Source: Aurifilum marmelostoma
Lineage: Eukaryota > Ascomycota > Sordariomycetes > Diaporthales > Cryphonectriaceae
Length of the DNA stretch: 64,000 nt
Direction of reading: 5' to 3'
Assembly (NCBI GenBank): GCA_027559495.1
Contig: JAMXSV010000008.1
Span: 1,550,001-1,614,000, forward strand
Under the pieces are notes generated by a model. That model had not been told where the DNA came from and did no database searches. It saw only the letters and a program-made list of their open reading frames with translations. Position 1 is the first letter of the stretch. Each line of letters opens with the position of its first letter. Made by a program: the position numbers and the translations under genes. Shown here one piece after another: positions 1 through 12,459 of the stretch.

Positions 1-3000
1 CAGGGGGCAACGTTCAACTTGGCACAGCCTGGCAGTCTCCGCCGTGGGCTTGTCGGCACGGGCCTATGTTGTGATCGCTACCACTGGCTACCAAGCTTCC
101 GGGCCAGACGTGCTAGGGCCTTTTACCTACAGGGCCAGGGCCTAGCTATCAGAAATGCGAGCGGGGAAAGACGCGAGGAGGGGGGGCTTGTTTGGGGGGG
201 TATAGCCCCTGGGATCACTGCGCTAGATGCTATATGTCCCCCCCCCCCTGCTAGCTAACAAACACAACACGCAAGCCAACCCTTCCGACAAGTGCTGACA
301 TATAACAGAAGAAACAAAGGTCTAGATAGGAATCCGAACAAGACAACCCTCGACGATCAAGAATCGATGGGCGAAGTGATGGATCCATCCCTCAGAAGGA
401 ACGAACGGAGTGGTATACTGTACGGGGTTACCTCGAAACCGCTCCCGGAGGTAACAAACGCAAGGGCAGAGCACGCGAGTCTCGATTCCCCGCCCCGCCC
501 TGGATTCGCCCATGGGTGGGCACATACCATCCAGAAACATGCCGAGTAGGAAGCCTGGCATTGAGATAATATAAAATTGGAGAAGAAGAAAAAATTGCAT
601 CCCTTGTTTGTCTAGACATTCACCAATCTCCGGTGTCTTGTCTCACCGGCCAAAAAAAGCAGCCTCACGTCTCCCTCAGCTGGGCCCGAAGATTTTCCAT
701 CAGCCTCGTTGCAGCGATGCGACCCTGTGCTACCACCCGGGGCATCGGCTCCTCGTGGGCCCCTCTTGAACATCCGCGATGCTTATTGTTCCTGAGGCTC
801 TGGCCAGGGTCGCATTGCTGCACAGTAGACCGAGTACGCTTGTTGGCGGCGGCCATTGCAGCTCCAACACCCTCAGGCTTTGCCCACCTGCGGTTTTTGG
901 TGTGCCGATTTGCCTGCGGACCTGCCTGTCCGGGCTCTGGCGTCGTCGGTTGGTTGACCCATCATCAGCAACACAGGGTTCAAAAGAAGCAGCTCCCAGG
1001 AAAGAAATGAGACCAAGGACCGGACGAACAGTGTTGCACCATCAAGACTGTGCAACGACAAGCTCAATGCTTGCTCGCGTGCTGAAATTGCCACAGCTAT
1101 GGGGTTCTGCTCTTCCGCCCGGCTGTAAGGTGACTGGACCTTTGTGTCTTCTCGTCAGACAACGAGGACAACGACGGGCGCCGCCCGGGCGAGTGTTCGT
1201 GATCTGAGCTATGTGGGTACTCGAATGCATGGTACATTCTAGGCATTCTGGAATTCGTGGGGATCAGCCTTAATCCTCGTTATGATTCAAGACCGCAGAC
1301 CAGACGCCGTTACGTCAATGTGATATATCATCCTCCCCGAGCCAACCCCTCGACGGGGCTACCTGCAGCGAGTCAGCCACTATTGCGGCACGGCTATGAC
1401 TCCCGTGAGGATTTATGACAGGATTTCAGGGGAGAGAGAAGTGCTGAATTCGGGTCAGAACGTGCGCAGGGGCACACTCGCATCCCTCTTTGTCTGGAGT
1501 TGGCAGATGTTCTCTGCGATATGAGTTCCGGCTGAGGAAAAGGGAAAAAAAAAAAAAAAGGAACTAATCTCCACAACTGCTTTTTGTTCTAGATGAAGGC
1601 TGATCGTTTCATGACTGGTGCTTGTGGTTGTCAAGGTATACACATGTACACATGTCAGAGGGAAGAGTACTTCTGTATTCTCATCTGGACCAGTGAGCAT
1701 GACAAGTAAACAGGTGGGTGCAGTGAGCCATATTCATAGGCAAAAGTCAATGCGCAAGATAATGGATACACCCTTCTCTGCTGCTGTGCTCATCCAAGAG
1801 AGGGCCTGACAACCGTGGACACTTTATGTCCGGTGCCACACCCGCTGTGATTTTTCCATATTGTGTTCCATATTGTGGGACTGAGTATCCTCGTCTTGAG
1901 ATGCAGAGCATGGTCCAGCAGCCACCACGCGGCTGGACCTGTTGTACAAAGAATTAATCGAAAAAGGAATACAGCAGACCAGTCCTCTATCCGGTGGCTC
2001 CGATGATTCCAAAGCTCTCCCCTGTTGTCTCTACCAAAAGTATCAGGTAGCTCTCAGCTCTTGCACTCCCTGGCCATTATGCGCAAGCTCAGCACAGATC
2101 GGGTAGGCAATATACTCCTTCTGCAACGTCGCTGAAATACCGCCATCACTTTTGCCCCGCATTTATCTGTGGCATTTCGTCAGCCGCTCCTTGATGGATG
2201 CCAATAACCCTGCGAGCAGTTTCACTCTACTTGTCTCCCTCTGCTATCGGCCTAAGGGAAGAATGAATACCGTTGTATGACTGCTGTGGTATATTTGGGC
2301 CTTTCGCAGAGCACCTCAAGATCGAGCCGTTATTAAGCATGAGACGACCTGAGCAACGACTATGATTCGATGATAGCTTCACCCTGTCCTATATCTGCGC
2401 CAACATATGACTATTGGTACAATGATCGCGTTCAGCATGAGGACTTTTATCACGGATCGCTCGGGAACTAATGAAATAGCCAGGGGGAACATGATCGTGT
2501 CATATCAGGTCTTGCCATAATCATGATAGCTCATGCCTACTTGGGCATTCTCAGCATGAGCAACTTTCAAGCCATCTTGCTATAATATCATTTTCCGCCT
2601 TGAGGAGTGATTTTCCGTCTGGCTAGTCATGCCTGCCTTCAATGAAGAGCTTCTCCTATCTTCTCGGAGAATCTGGAAAGAAGGAAATGTGCCGTACATA
2701 ATGATCGTACTGTGTGATGATAGAGATGAAGTCTTCCAATACTTTATATCAAAGCTAGACTGTGACTATCCTGGGAATGTCTCAAACGCAATGACCAGTG
2801 TGTTGCAAAAAAAGAAAAGAAAAAAAAACCCTCTTCACCTAGAGACTGAAGTATTGCTGAATGTCTGTTCCCGGACAAGGCGTTGTTTACTCAGTCACGG
2901 TGCTTGCTGGATGAGTCGCGACGTAATTGAACGATCCTGAATCAGCGCTGCTGATTGTGCGAAGCGGGTGCCTTGGGAGGAGTCAGCAGAATCTGGAGCC

Positions 3001-4010
3001 CATCTCCACGCAGGGGCGAGTCTCAAGAGATCGGATTCGATCCATCTTTCAGAGAATGTCCGTAATTACATGAATGATAGTCTGATATTGTGTGGAAATC
3101 TCCGGAAAGCCTGCTCCTTCCCACTTATCCATTCAGGAGTAATTATCGAATGTTGGGGTCCGGAACTATCAGCTTACGAGCTCTGCAGGAAACTCGGACA
3201 AAAGGGAAGAAGCAGACTATGTACTCGTTCAATGTACATTGGGCATGAGGGAGGACAAGTTCTTGATAAGGCTACTGTGAGATGTGCTTACTGACCTCTG
3301 CGGAAACCCCCTCCACCCCTCCTCTGTCTCAAGAATGCGTACCACTAATTATCGTCCACCTTGACATTCCCGAGACGGAACATACATTTGAGATCGAACA
3401 AGAAAACACTTAAGTTCTGGTGGATGCTCATGCGGCTACTGTTCATTCTGTCTCAAAAAATGAAGATGGTCAAAGCTGATCATCGCAAACAGTCGTATGC
3501 ATTCATGCCCTTGATAACATGCCAGCTCAGGCCTCGAAGGAGTTAAGCATCTTTGAATAAGATCAAAAAATCGTAGTTTTCTATGTCTCCAGATCCCGAT
3601 ATCATCTGAGTTTCGCATTAAAAGATATCTCAGCTATCATTTTGTTTATGGAATTGAATGCCTTTGTTCTCGGAAAGGGCTGTCCGGATCAGGCAAGAAG
3701 AACCCAGCATTTTCACATGGAACTTTGACGCAACAAAGTCCACTTCAGATCAGAGACGTCTTTGGCCATGATGCCTTTGTTCCAATGTAATGTGTGCAAT
3801 TTCGACCAAGAGTGTAGTAGAGAGAGAGCCAGACCCGCAGGTACAAGTTCCGGTTTCCAGCAGCTCCCATTCCTAGCTACGATATCCAGACGACACTCGA
3901 TAAATCTGTGACAAGACTCCATTGGAAAGTCCCAACCCTGTGATTAGGCCCACCAGCTCTGTCGACACACCTGTCTTCTACAGTCTGACTGCCTTAAGAC
4001 CCTCTGAACA
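1..4010. other. Gene-poor left flank, no supported gene
   Basis: No open frame here reads like a protein. Those present are short, overlap on both strands and have no recognisable domain or plausible exon chain. The stretch has an 11-base C run at 238-248 and a long A run near 1545-1559. The part from about 1.6 to 3.9 kb is visibly richer in A and T than the gene-bearing DNA to its right. Three consecutive short plus-strand frames at 2629-3546 were read and match nothing I know. It could be an old mutated repeat or the distal promoter of the next gene. Confidence 0.5.
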
Positions 4011-5864
4011 ATGGGCAGGAGAAGATCATCCAAACGGAAATCCAAAACCAGGAAGCCTAGTCAAGAACCGTCTGCAACCCAGGACGACGGTGGTGCGTCA
4101 CAGACGCCAACAGAGCCTGGCCTCCCCCCTTCATCTCAGAAGATAGAGCAGTCTAGCGAGGCGATATTAGCACCTGACGGACCTAGTCCGCCCTCTCCTC
4201 CCGCCGCCCAGCCCAGCCCCCTGACAGTTGACGCAGAGGCCAAGACGACGGCCTCCCCTACCACAGACAATATCGAGTTGGATAGTTCTGGTGCTGGTAG
4301 CCCCGCTCCAGTAGAAACACCACCAGCAGATGCAAAATTGCTCGATACTGAATCAAACGAGACGGCCGCCGTGGATACCTTGACCGACGCTCTCATGGGC
4401 GGACAGCTGCCTGGCCAGGTGATCACTTTTGCCGGACGAGACGAGCAACCCCTCGACCCTGATCCTTTCATCAAGATGTCTCGAGAACAATGGGACCAGA
4501 TCACTAGCATATCAACAGACACCACCAATACAGACAACAAGAATGCCCCTCAGGGCGGCGAAACAAACGCAACGCCCAGCGCCCAGCTGCCAGCAGGACC
4601 GACTGCTCTTCCCTTGCGCCGCCGTTCCTCCCAGGCGGTCGAGGCCGTTGACCCAGCCAAGTCTTTTGCAGTGCTACTGGAGGACGAGCGGAAGCGTGCA
4701 GACGACCTCGAGGCGCGACTGCAGGCGTCCGAGGCCCAACAGCAGAAAATCGAGAGGCAGCTCGAGAGCGTGAGGGAGAACATGAGCGACCTGTGGTACA
4801 AGTACGAGGGCGCGAGGAAGGGCCGGCATCTGGACCGACTCAAGTACGAAGACCGCATGAAGGACAAGGACGAGGTCGAGGCCGAGCTCAGAGATCGCGT
4901 CCGTAGCCTGGAGGAGATGCTTATCGAGGCCAACCGGTTCCGCGCCCAGGCAGAGGCGCCGGAGAGGCTGGCAAGCGAGCGGCTTGCCAGATATGCGCAG
5001 GCCGAGGAGGATCTCCGAGCGGCGCAGAGGCGCGAGCAAAAGCTCATTGCAGACCTCGAGAGCGAGCGTGCCAGGGCGGTGCGTCTGGACGCGCAGCTGA
5101 TGGAGGGTCTGCCGGATATTAGCGACGACGACGATGACGACGAGGAGGAGAATAATAATCAGGGCCAGGAAGGGGCACGCAGAGCTGGACACAGGGGCAA
5201 GAAGGCGGAGGAGCTGGTCATGGAGGCGAGGCACGAGACCGATCTGGCTAAGCAACAGAAACGAGCTCTCCTGACCGAGCTGAAGAAGACGCAGGAGGCT
5301 CTCCAGGAAAGCCAGTCCAGCCTCTGGAAGGCACGGTCTGAGATCAACCGCCTGAACCTGAATAAGTTTCGGACAGCGAATGAATTTCTCGACCGTTACG
5401 GCGGGCTGCTTGACCCTCAATCGCAGCTATATCAGAGCATGGTGGCCATCGCGAACCATCGGGATCGTGTCGGCAGGGCCCCGACAGAAGAGCAGAGGGC
5501 TGCAGTCAGACTCTTCAAGGACTTTATGGAGGAGAGAACAGAGGTCCTGCGCCGAGCCATGACTGCGGAAGACCCGCGCCCCTTCTTGAAGGAGTTTGAC
5601 GACAGGTGGGAAGAGGTTGCCATGGCAAACGACTGGGGAGCCATGGTCACCTACAAATTGTCCGCGACAAGAACTGCTGCTGTGGTCAGGTTTAAGAGCC
5701 AGTCGAACAGCTCCAAGGATGCTCTGCAGGACATGATGAAGCACGCCAAAGCGGTCCAGGAGAGAATGGGGGACATCTATAATGGCGACCTCATCGACAG
5801 GATCGTTGACCTCAACGATGATGTGGAGCGCACGAAACGGCCGAGAGGGAGACCCAGGGCCTGA
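4011..5864 (+). CDS. Nuclear-type coiled-coil protein with basic AT-hook-like tail, 617 aa
   Basis: Not a family I recognise. It is one uninterrupted exon. The ATG has A at -3 and G at +4. The N-terminus (residues 1-16) is very basic (GRRRSSKRKSKTRK) and looks like a nuclear localisation signal. Residues 17-210 are Pro/Ser/Thr/Ala-rich and probably disordered. From about 215 to 445 the sequence is a long charged heptad-type coiled coil, interrupted near 371-379 by an acidic run of six Asp and three Glu. A compact helical region follows to about 600. The last nine residues, KRPRGRPRA, contain the RGRP core of an AT-hook. I infer a nuclear, possibly chromatin- or DNA-associated scaffold. The minus-strand frames inside the gene are codon-bias shadows. 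Confidence is high that it is a gene and low for its role. Confidence 0.85.
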   Translation: MGRRRSSKRKSKTRKPSQEPSATQDDGGASQTPTEPGLPPSSQKIEQSSEAILAPDGPSPPSPPAAQPSPLTVDAEAKTTASPTTDNIELDSSGAGSPAPVETPPADAKLLDTESNETAAVDTLTDALMGGQLPGQVITFAGRDEQPLDPDPFIKMSREQWDQITSISTDTTNTDNKNAPQGGETNATPSAQLPAGPTALPLRRRSSQAVEAVDPAKSFAVLLEDERKRADDLEARLQASEAQQQKIERQLESVRENMSDLWYKYEGARKGRHLDRLKYEDRMKDKDEVEAELRDRVRSLEEMLIEANRFRAQAEAPERLASERLARYAQAEEDLRAAQRREQKLIADLESERARAVRLDAQLMEGLPDISDDDDDDEEENNNQGQEGARRAGHRGKKAEELVMEARHETDLAKQQKRALLTELKKTQEALQESQSSLWKARSEINRLNLNKFRTANEFLDRYGGLLDPQSQLYQSMVAIANHRDRVGRAPTEEQRAAVRLFKDFMEERTEVLRRAMTAEDPRPFLKEFDDRWEEVAMANDWGAMVTYKLSATRTAAVVRFKSQSNSSKDALQDMMKHAKAVQERMGDIYNGDLIDRIVDLNDDVERTKRPRGRPRA

Positions 5865-8322
5865 GCCGTCCTCGTCAGGGTCAGAGCTTGACTTTCTTGT
5901 GCGAAGCTATCTCGTTGAGCTGTACAAAGGTGGAATGGAAGACATAATGAGAAGAGAGGAGACATCTCGCTCTGAAGATTCTGCTCAGCCCCCCCCCCCC
6001 TCCTTCCTCCTCCTGAAGAAGTCTTCATAGCCAACTAGGCGTCGACAATGGGATACATATTGTTATTGTCGCTTACACCTTGGTCTATAGAACCGCCGAC
6101 AAAACACCAGAACCTATACGCGGAACGTGGTCCCGCTTGTAGGGTTGGCTGTGTGCAAGAGCTGCCGTCTTTTGATAATTACTTTTGACATCGCAATACA
6201 TGGCCACAACCCGGGGCTGATGTGCCCGGTTTGCGTGACATTCAGTCTCTTGCTTTTTCTTTTCTTTTTTCTCTTTCCCCTCTCTTTTCTTTTCCTATCA
6301 AACAGTGCAGCCTTGAATGCTTATTGTTCGGGATCAACGTCTCAATAGCAGTTGGTAGAGGATCGCTGCGGATCCGCATGCATGCACCAGAACGAGTATC
6401 CAATATCTCTCAAACACTTCCACTCTCTCTGTGGGGCACAAAATGGGAACCATGAACGCAAATTAGAGAGAAGAGGAGGCCTTCGCGCATGTGGGGACAA
6501 AAAGTCATCTTGTGGTGAGTCCCACAATGTCCAGACCCGTCTCAGGGATCAAGCAACAGGTGCTGCCTTCCATGGTCTCCACGGGCAAATGCACGACATC
6601 TACGGAGAACTGCCATATACGATTAGGTGTCCGGTAAAGACGGCTGCCTTATGGCGAGAAGGCATGTGTTGTGACTAGTTGTGCCGAAGTATATGGTGGA
6701 GGAGGGTTACGTGGTAACCTACCGAAGTCTGACCATGACAAGAGGAGGGCCGCGCTCTGGGTGGCACGGCGCTGATCAAGGGTGCGCTGGACTACCGTAG
6801 TTGGCAGGTCTGATAGCCTATCACCTCCTCGAAAAATGACTCGTTTCACGGTAAGCCCTTCACCGGGAGACAGGTCGCTCTTGGGCTCGATGAGGACAGC
6901 TGCACAAAGCTGAGGTGACGAGGCCCCGAAGCCCAGAATTGTGTGGGCGCATGGGGGACCCCACGCCGAGACCTTATGATAGGAGAGTATAGAGTGGGAT
7001 GTGTACCTGAGAAGGAGACCTGATCAAAGTTTGATTGCCGTCATCGAGCAGTCGAATGTCGTGGCAACCGCACAACATGAGGCAGGTTGCATTATTGGTG
7101 GAGTTTGTCGAGGAGAAGACATCCAAGACATGCGGCTACTGAGGCATCGTTCCCCTGGGAATTCAGGGATCACATCTTGGCCATGCCGTGATGATGAGGT
7201 ACCAGGTCTGGCGGGGGTCCGGCTGTGGCTTGCGTGGCTGGCATGGGGGGGCCTGAAATGAACGTAGCAGTTTCTCTTGCTGACCGGGGAATTGGCTGTT
7301 GTTGTTTGGTGGATGGCTCTGAAAATATTCCGTCTGGTGCAGGAAAGCGGGAAGATGCAGGTGCTCCCGCCAGTACTTTTCCCACCAAGACGAGATGAGA
7401 GGAGATCAGAAGCAAGAGCAACCAAGATCCAAAGTTCGCTACTTCGATTGTTAGCACTGTAGCCCCTGTACTTGTAGTTCCCGGGCAGGTGCTGTGGACT
7501 TTCCCATTGCCAAGCAGGCGGTGGTGGCAGGGTGGCAGGGTGGGGTCCTGCACTGCACTGCGTACCAAGTAAATACCGGATATTGTGGAGCCCCCCGATA
7601 ACAAGCTTATTCAGACGTCCCTTCCTCATTGCCCTCGTCGCTTTGGTCTTCCTCCATCTTCACCACCACGCACAACCATGACGCCTTCACGGGGTCTCAC
7701 GGCGCCTCATGATTCTCTCCATGCGTTCAAGTCTCGTATTTTTCCCTCAGAAATACCTGGAACAGATAGTCTCGATGGGACCTGTTTGTTCGTCTTTTAT
7801 TTGTCTGATGAAGAATGAGCTCGCTGATCCTAACCCCCCCCCCCCCCCTTTTGCGACTGCGCATCTACGGGTCACCTTCAGAAGTCTCCGGCAATTTATT
7901 TCGGTCTTACGTTGTTGTCAGTCAGTAATCCACAAATCAGGATTGAAACAAGAGAGCAAAAAGAGGAGAGGAGATGTAATCAGAAAAGAAAAAAAAGAGG
8001 GGAAAATCAGAACAAAAAATTATATCTGAAACATCTTTGACTGCACTGCACTTTCCTCATTTTGTCGGCTGCATACTCTTATCAAGCGATTTTCTCAGTT
8101 GTCACTTCCTTTTTCCTCCCCTTTCCCCCCCACAGTTTCTCCCAGCACGTCATCGAGATTGGTTTTCTAGACCACGCAAGCCACTGCGGGCTGACATGGT
8201 TGATCGCTCCCTTCTACGCGACATGCTTGTCTGTCGCCATTCCATGCCGCGCGGTACCATTCTTTTGCTGTCCCCGGGTGCCCGACATCTCGCCAGCCGT
8301 GCCAGAGTATGTACAATGTTGC

Positions 8323-8349
8323 TTTTTTTTTTTTTTTTTTTTTTTTTTT
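8323..8349. repeat. T27 homopolymer tract
   Basis: An uninterrupted run of 27 T on the plus strand. It could be a simple slippage tract or, read on the minus strand, the poly(A) end of an old retroposed sequence whose body would lie at higher coordinates. No clear target-site duplication was found. Confidence 0.9.
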
Positions 8350-9506
8350 GTAATCCATGGAAGCGTCATGCTAATCTTAGTAGCCACCCGTCCATGCCTA
8401 CCAAGCAGTCCGGCCTGTTCCCCTGGCTTGATGCTGCCTTTGGTTTCTGCTGTGTCCAACAGCTTTTTGGTTCTTGATCACAGACTACTTCACTTCTTGG
8501 GTACTCACGCGACCTGTTGACTTCTGTATCCGTCTTTTTTCGGGCCAGACATCCGGGGGCGTGACCCACTTCGCGGAAGGCCTCGCTCCTCAGATTGCTG
8601 ACCGTCAAAAGGTGATCCGTTAGGGTGATGAGCCCCTCAAGACAGGCTTGCCCTGTACTATCACTGATGATTGCCGCACATTCCTTGACAAGCCGATTTT
8701 CCGTTGTGTCTCCACACGTCTTGTGATCACGTTGGCCGGTTTGGAATGGAGCGGAAATTTTGGGAAAAGCAGGGCGCATTGGTGGCGCTTTTTGGAGCTA
8801 CAATGATCACGCCTCCCGGAGCCTTCTACCAAACTCCAGTCCCACAGGCTGGCTTGAAGTTGAGCTACTGGGCTTCATTGGCTTGTGCACTCACCATGCT
8901 GCATTCTCTCTCACGGCTTCCCGACGGCTGCGGATCGTGTGCCTCCCATAAACCTTATGTTCCTACCATTCTGGTGAGTGCCACTGTGTCCTAATTACCC
9001 ATATTATCTGGGGCAGTGAGCCGCCAATCACCGAGGAGAATGGATGTCTCATTACCATGGATGGTGGCCTCCCACGTCTCCTGCGGCCCCTCTGGTGGAT
9101 GCTGCGCTGCTTCTGCGCACCTTGTTTCTCTTGCCTCGCCCGTCTTTGTCAATCTTTACAAATATGATACCTACTCCATTGGACAATTTGCCGGGGGCGA
9201 GTGCCTGTCAGATGCAAGTCCCGTCACACACCCATGTTATCCCAGCCCACCCTGCAGCCAAGACTCTGTTAAGGTCGGATTCGGTGCAACTTACATGCCA
9301 CCAGCGACTCGTGTGAAGCAAGCCGAAGCCTCGTCCTCATCATGAGGTCAGTCGTTCGAAATAACGTCGTGGTGGCGCCGGAGAGGGCCCCTCTGGGCGA
9401 CAGCCCGTCCTTCTTTAAGGCGTTGTTGCTTCTCACTCGGTCGAGGCAAGGGCGCAATGTGCAGACTCTGGGATGGAACATCACTCGTCATGGTGTGCCC
9501 TCCTTT

Positions 9507-9540
9507 GACGCTGGCCAGATCCGGACGCTGGCCAGATCCG
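9507..9540. repeat. Perfect 17-bp tandem duplication
   Basis: The 17-base unit gacgctggccagatccg occurs twice head to tail with no mismatch. It lies about 525 bases upstream of the ferric reductase start. Each copy contains the short palindrome TGGCCA. Confidence 0.9.
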
Positions 9541-9893
9541 TGGTGTCGACCAGGGTCTCGACGTGGGATGGAAACTTGTCTCGATCAGGCCAATCGGTTT
9601 ATATCGGGCGTCTTGCCTTTGGCTTGTGTGTCAATATCGAGTCACTCGAACTATAAGAACGAGCCACGATTTGTCTCAAACCTCATATATCGTGACAGCC
9701 CAGCCATCAGGCGGGGCAGACGATAGATTGACTTCCTTTGCTGCGAACCTAACCTTCTCACCTACTTCACTCGGTAGAGCTTGGCGTCGACCCACGGCCG
9801 GAAGGAGGCTTGGGAATCTGATATCGAGCAGTGTCTAGTCAGTCACCTGGCAGAGACCTGGCACGCCCCGTATGATCTGTCAACCCGACAGTC

Positions 9894-10064
9894 ATTATCA
9901 TTTGGATTGGCGGCCTCGACATCAGTCTTATCATATATAAACAGACGGCCAGGGCTTTTCTTTCTCTAGCTTTTCTCTCCTGCTTCTCTTCTTCGCCCGT
10001 CCAATTGTTGTACTTCCAAGGCATATATACCTGCGCATTAAGTTTCAAATTCCGATCGACCAAA
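9894..10064 (+). promoter_or_regulatory. Core promoter and leader of the ferric reductase
   Basis: A TATATAA box lies at 9934-9940, followed by a pyrimidine-rich stretch (about 9957-10000) typical of fungal start regions and leaders. Two TTATC motifs (GATAA on the other strand) lie just upstream at 9895-9899 and 9928-9932. Iron-uptake genes in fungi are often under GATA-type repressors of the SreA/Sfu1 class, so these are candidate sites. Five-base matches are common by chance, so regulation by iron is inference only. Confidence 0.5.
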
Positions 10065-12459
10065 ATGACGGCGTGGACATCCCCCTCCTCGTCCGGCACA
10101 ATTGCTGGAGCCTTGTCCTCGCACTGGCAGTCTAGTCGTGGCCACAATTCTGCTATGGCGCTGATCAGAACGCATAAGGATCAACAACAACTACGCCGTT
10201 ATGCAGCGGGAATCTGTGGCCTGATGGCTATTTTTATCGCCACTCACTGGCTACGCCTGTTGTTCAACAGGCTGAGGCCGAATTCGAAGAACCCCATTCG
10301 TTCTCTCTCGAGGTTTGTGTGCGCATCTTGCAATTTGATTGCCAAGTCTTCTATTTCCCTGCTGACCGTGAGCTCTGGTGGCATATTCAGAATTCTCAGG
10401 AACCTCCTGGTTCGGAAAGTCCCTGGATTCACATCCAGTGGTCATGTCCTTGTCGTCGCTGCCTACGTGGCTATCAACTTATCCTTGACCCTTACGAACG
10501 TGACAATGAGTATCTCGGGCATCGCAAATAGATGCGGGTGGTAAGTAGAACGTGATGACCTCTGCGTTCTGCTGGCACACACTGTGTACATGAGTGGACA
10601 AGCTCTGTTGCTAACGAGGGTTGTGCAGGATGCTCTGCGCCAATTTCTGCCTCGTGGTATTCCTCGCGCTCAAGAACACCCCGCTGGCTGTCCTCAGTGC
10701 CTATTCGTACGAGCGTCTCAACGGCCTGCACCAGATCGCGGGCTACACCTCGTTCGTATTTCTCATTCTTCACGGCGCCCTGTACACCAACTACTGCCTC
10801 AGCGAGAACAAGACCGCTGTCTTAGAAAAGGGCTCCGTCAAGGCCGGCATCGTGGCGGGCTTCGGATTCCTGGGCGTGGTTTTCTCTGCCGCCGTTGTCC
10901 GCCTCATCTGGTACGAAGCCTTTTTCGTCACGCACGTCGTCTGTTTCCTGATCTCCCTGATCTCTGCGAGCTACCATCAGTCCGACGTAGGCAGCGGCCT
11001 TCTTGTCATGTTCGCTGTGATCGCGGGCATGTGGGGCGCAGACCGTCTCGTGCGCGGATCGAGGATGCTCTTCCGCTCCGTCAACAACTACGCGGTCATT
11101 GAGCCTCTGCCCCACGGTGGCACCAAGATTCTTCTCGCTAAGAGGCCGCTGGGTGCCATCCCAGGAAAGCACTGTTTCGTATGGATCCCGGCTATCAGGA
11201 AGTTGGAGAGCCATCCGTTTACGATCGCAGCTACGGAGCCTATGGAATTTGTGGTCAACGCCTATGATGGGTTCACGCGGGACCTGCACAGCTACGCGGC
11301 CGCAAACCCTGGGGCGAAACTCATGGCGTCGGTCGACGGACCCTATGGGACGTTCCCGGATCCCATGTCTTTTGATAAAGTGGTGCTCATCGCAGGAGGG
11401 AGTGGAGCCACATTTACTTTTGGTTTGGCTGTCAACATGCTGGAGAGAATGGGACCACGCTCAACCAAAAGTATCGTATTCATCTGGGCCGTCAAAAAAC
11501 ACGGTAGGCCAAATCCTCTTTTCCATCTTTTTTTTACCCCTTCCTCATTCGTCTGTTCTTGATCTTGCACATGGACTGCGCCCAGTGGAGAACGAGTAAT
11601 GGTTATCATATTTACTCGGGATCTCGGCATTGGCAGAGGCGGAGCTTGCAATATCGAGTCGATATTGTCCTGAGTCTGTGCAGTCCCCCCTCCCGGCAAA
11701 AGGGAACTCGAAGAGCCACTCGGGAAATAACTTCAGCCTTAATATGATCCCACAGCTCTCGAACATAGCAGCCGGCAGATGCAAGACAGCACGTGCCTGT
11801 CTGCCTCTTGGCACGCATTGAGACACTACCCTTTCTCCCCCACACTCACGCTGCCCCATACCTTTCTGGCAAAAAGGGAAGCAGGCTGACGCATTAACTC
11901 GCTACCAATAGACAACCTATCGTGGTTCGCAGACCACCTCCAGACCCTTAAGACGCACCCTCACTCGCCCAAGGTGAACGTCTCCCTGTACGTCACCGCC
12001 GCAGCCCGATCTGGCCCCTCCAGCCAGGATAACTCCGAATGGGAAGAGGATCAACAACAGCAGCACACAACAGCCCTACCCGCCACCAGCATGGAGAAGG
12101 ATACCACCCTTGCCATCACCAGCAGCGCCATTGCCGAGCGCGACGTGTCAGCCAGGCCATCGGCCGCCAGCACGCTCAGCCACAACGGTGGTGCTGGAGA
12201 TGCAGAAAAGATTGCTGCCAATCACATGCCCTCCATCGACAGCCTGCACTCGTTCCACGGCCACGACCTCCGGCCCGGCAGACCCGACACCGCGACGCTC
12301 ATCCGCGAGGCCGTGTCGTCGGCTCAGTCGACAGACCGGGTCTTGGTTGCCGCCTGTGGCCCAACGGGCTTGATGAGGACTGTACGGGACACGACGGCCA
12401 GCTTGATCCGGGGTGACGGGCCGGGAGTTGAGCTGCACTGTGAACAGTTTGGGTGGTGA
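10065..12459 (+). CDS. Ferric reductase / ferric-chelate reductase, FRE family, 632 aa
   Basis: Plasma-membrane flavocytochrome that passes electrons from NADPH through FAD and haem to extracellular Fe(III) or Cu(II). Exons are 10065-10540, 10629-11503 and 11912-12459. The first intron has donor GTAAGT. The second, 408 nt, is long for a fungus, with donor GTAGGC and acceptor AATAG. The ATG (CAAAATGA) follows the TATA box by about 130 bases. Membrane segments begin near residue 40. The haem-ligand histidines sit in LHQIAGY, ILHG and the pair THVV/YHQ. The FAD motif is HPFTIAA, the NADPH-binding glycine-rich turn is IAGGSGATFTFGL, and the nicotinamide site is AACGPTGL near the C-terminus. A Ser/Gln-rich insert separates the last two motifs, as in many fungal FREs. 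No frame breaks. An upstream in-frame ATG at 10005 was not chosen because it would use the leader. Confidence 0.93.

Larger units (their letters stand above)
5865..9893. other. Intergenic, about 4 kb, no supported gene
   Basis: Lies between the coiled-coil gene and the ferric reductase. It holds a C12 run (5989-6000) just after the first gene, a C15 run (7834-7848), a T27 tract (8323-8349) and a 17-base tandem duplication near 9507. The longest frame (minus strand, about 200 codons at 7.0-7.6 kb) has random-looking composition and no domain. The distal part may be promoter of the ferric reductase. Confidence 0.5.

Noticed and set aside
7024..7629. 201-codon minus-strand frame
   Set aside because: Random-looking composition, overlaps another frame of similar length, no domain and no splice partners.
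8350..8800. Retroposed sequence with poly(A) at the T27 tract
   Set aside because: Only a 7-base match (tacaatg) was found as a possible target duplication, and the body resembles no gene in the window.
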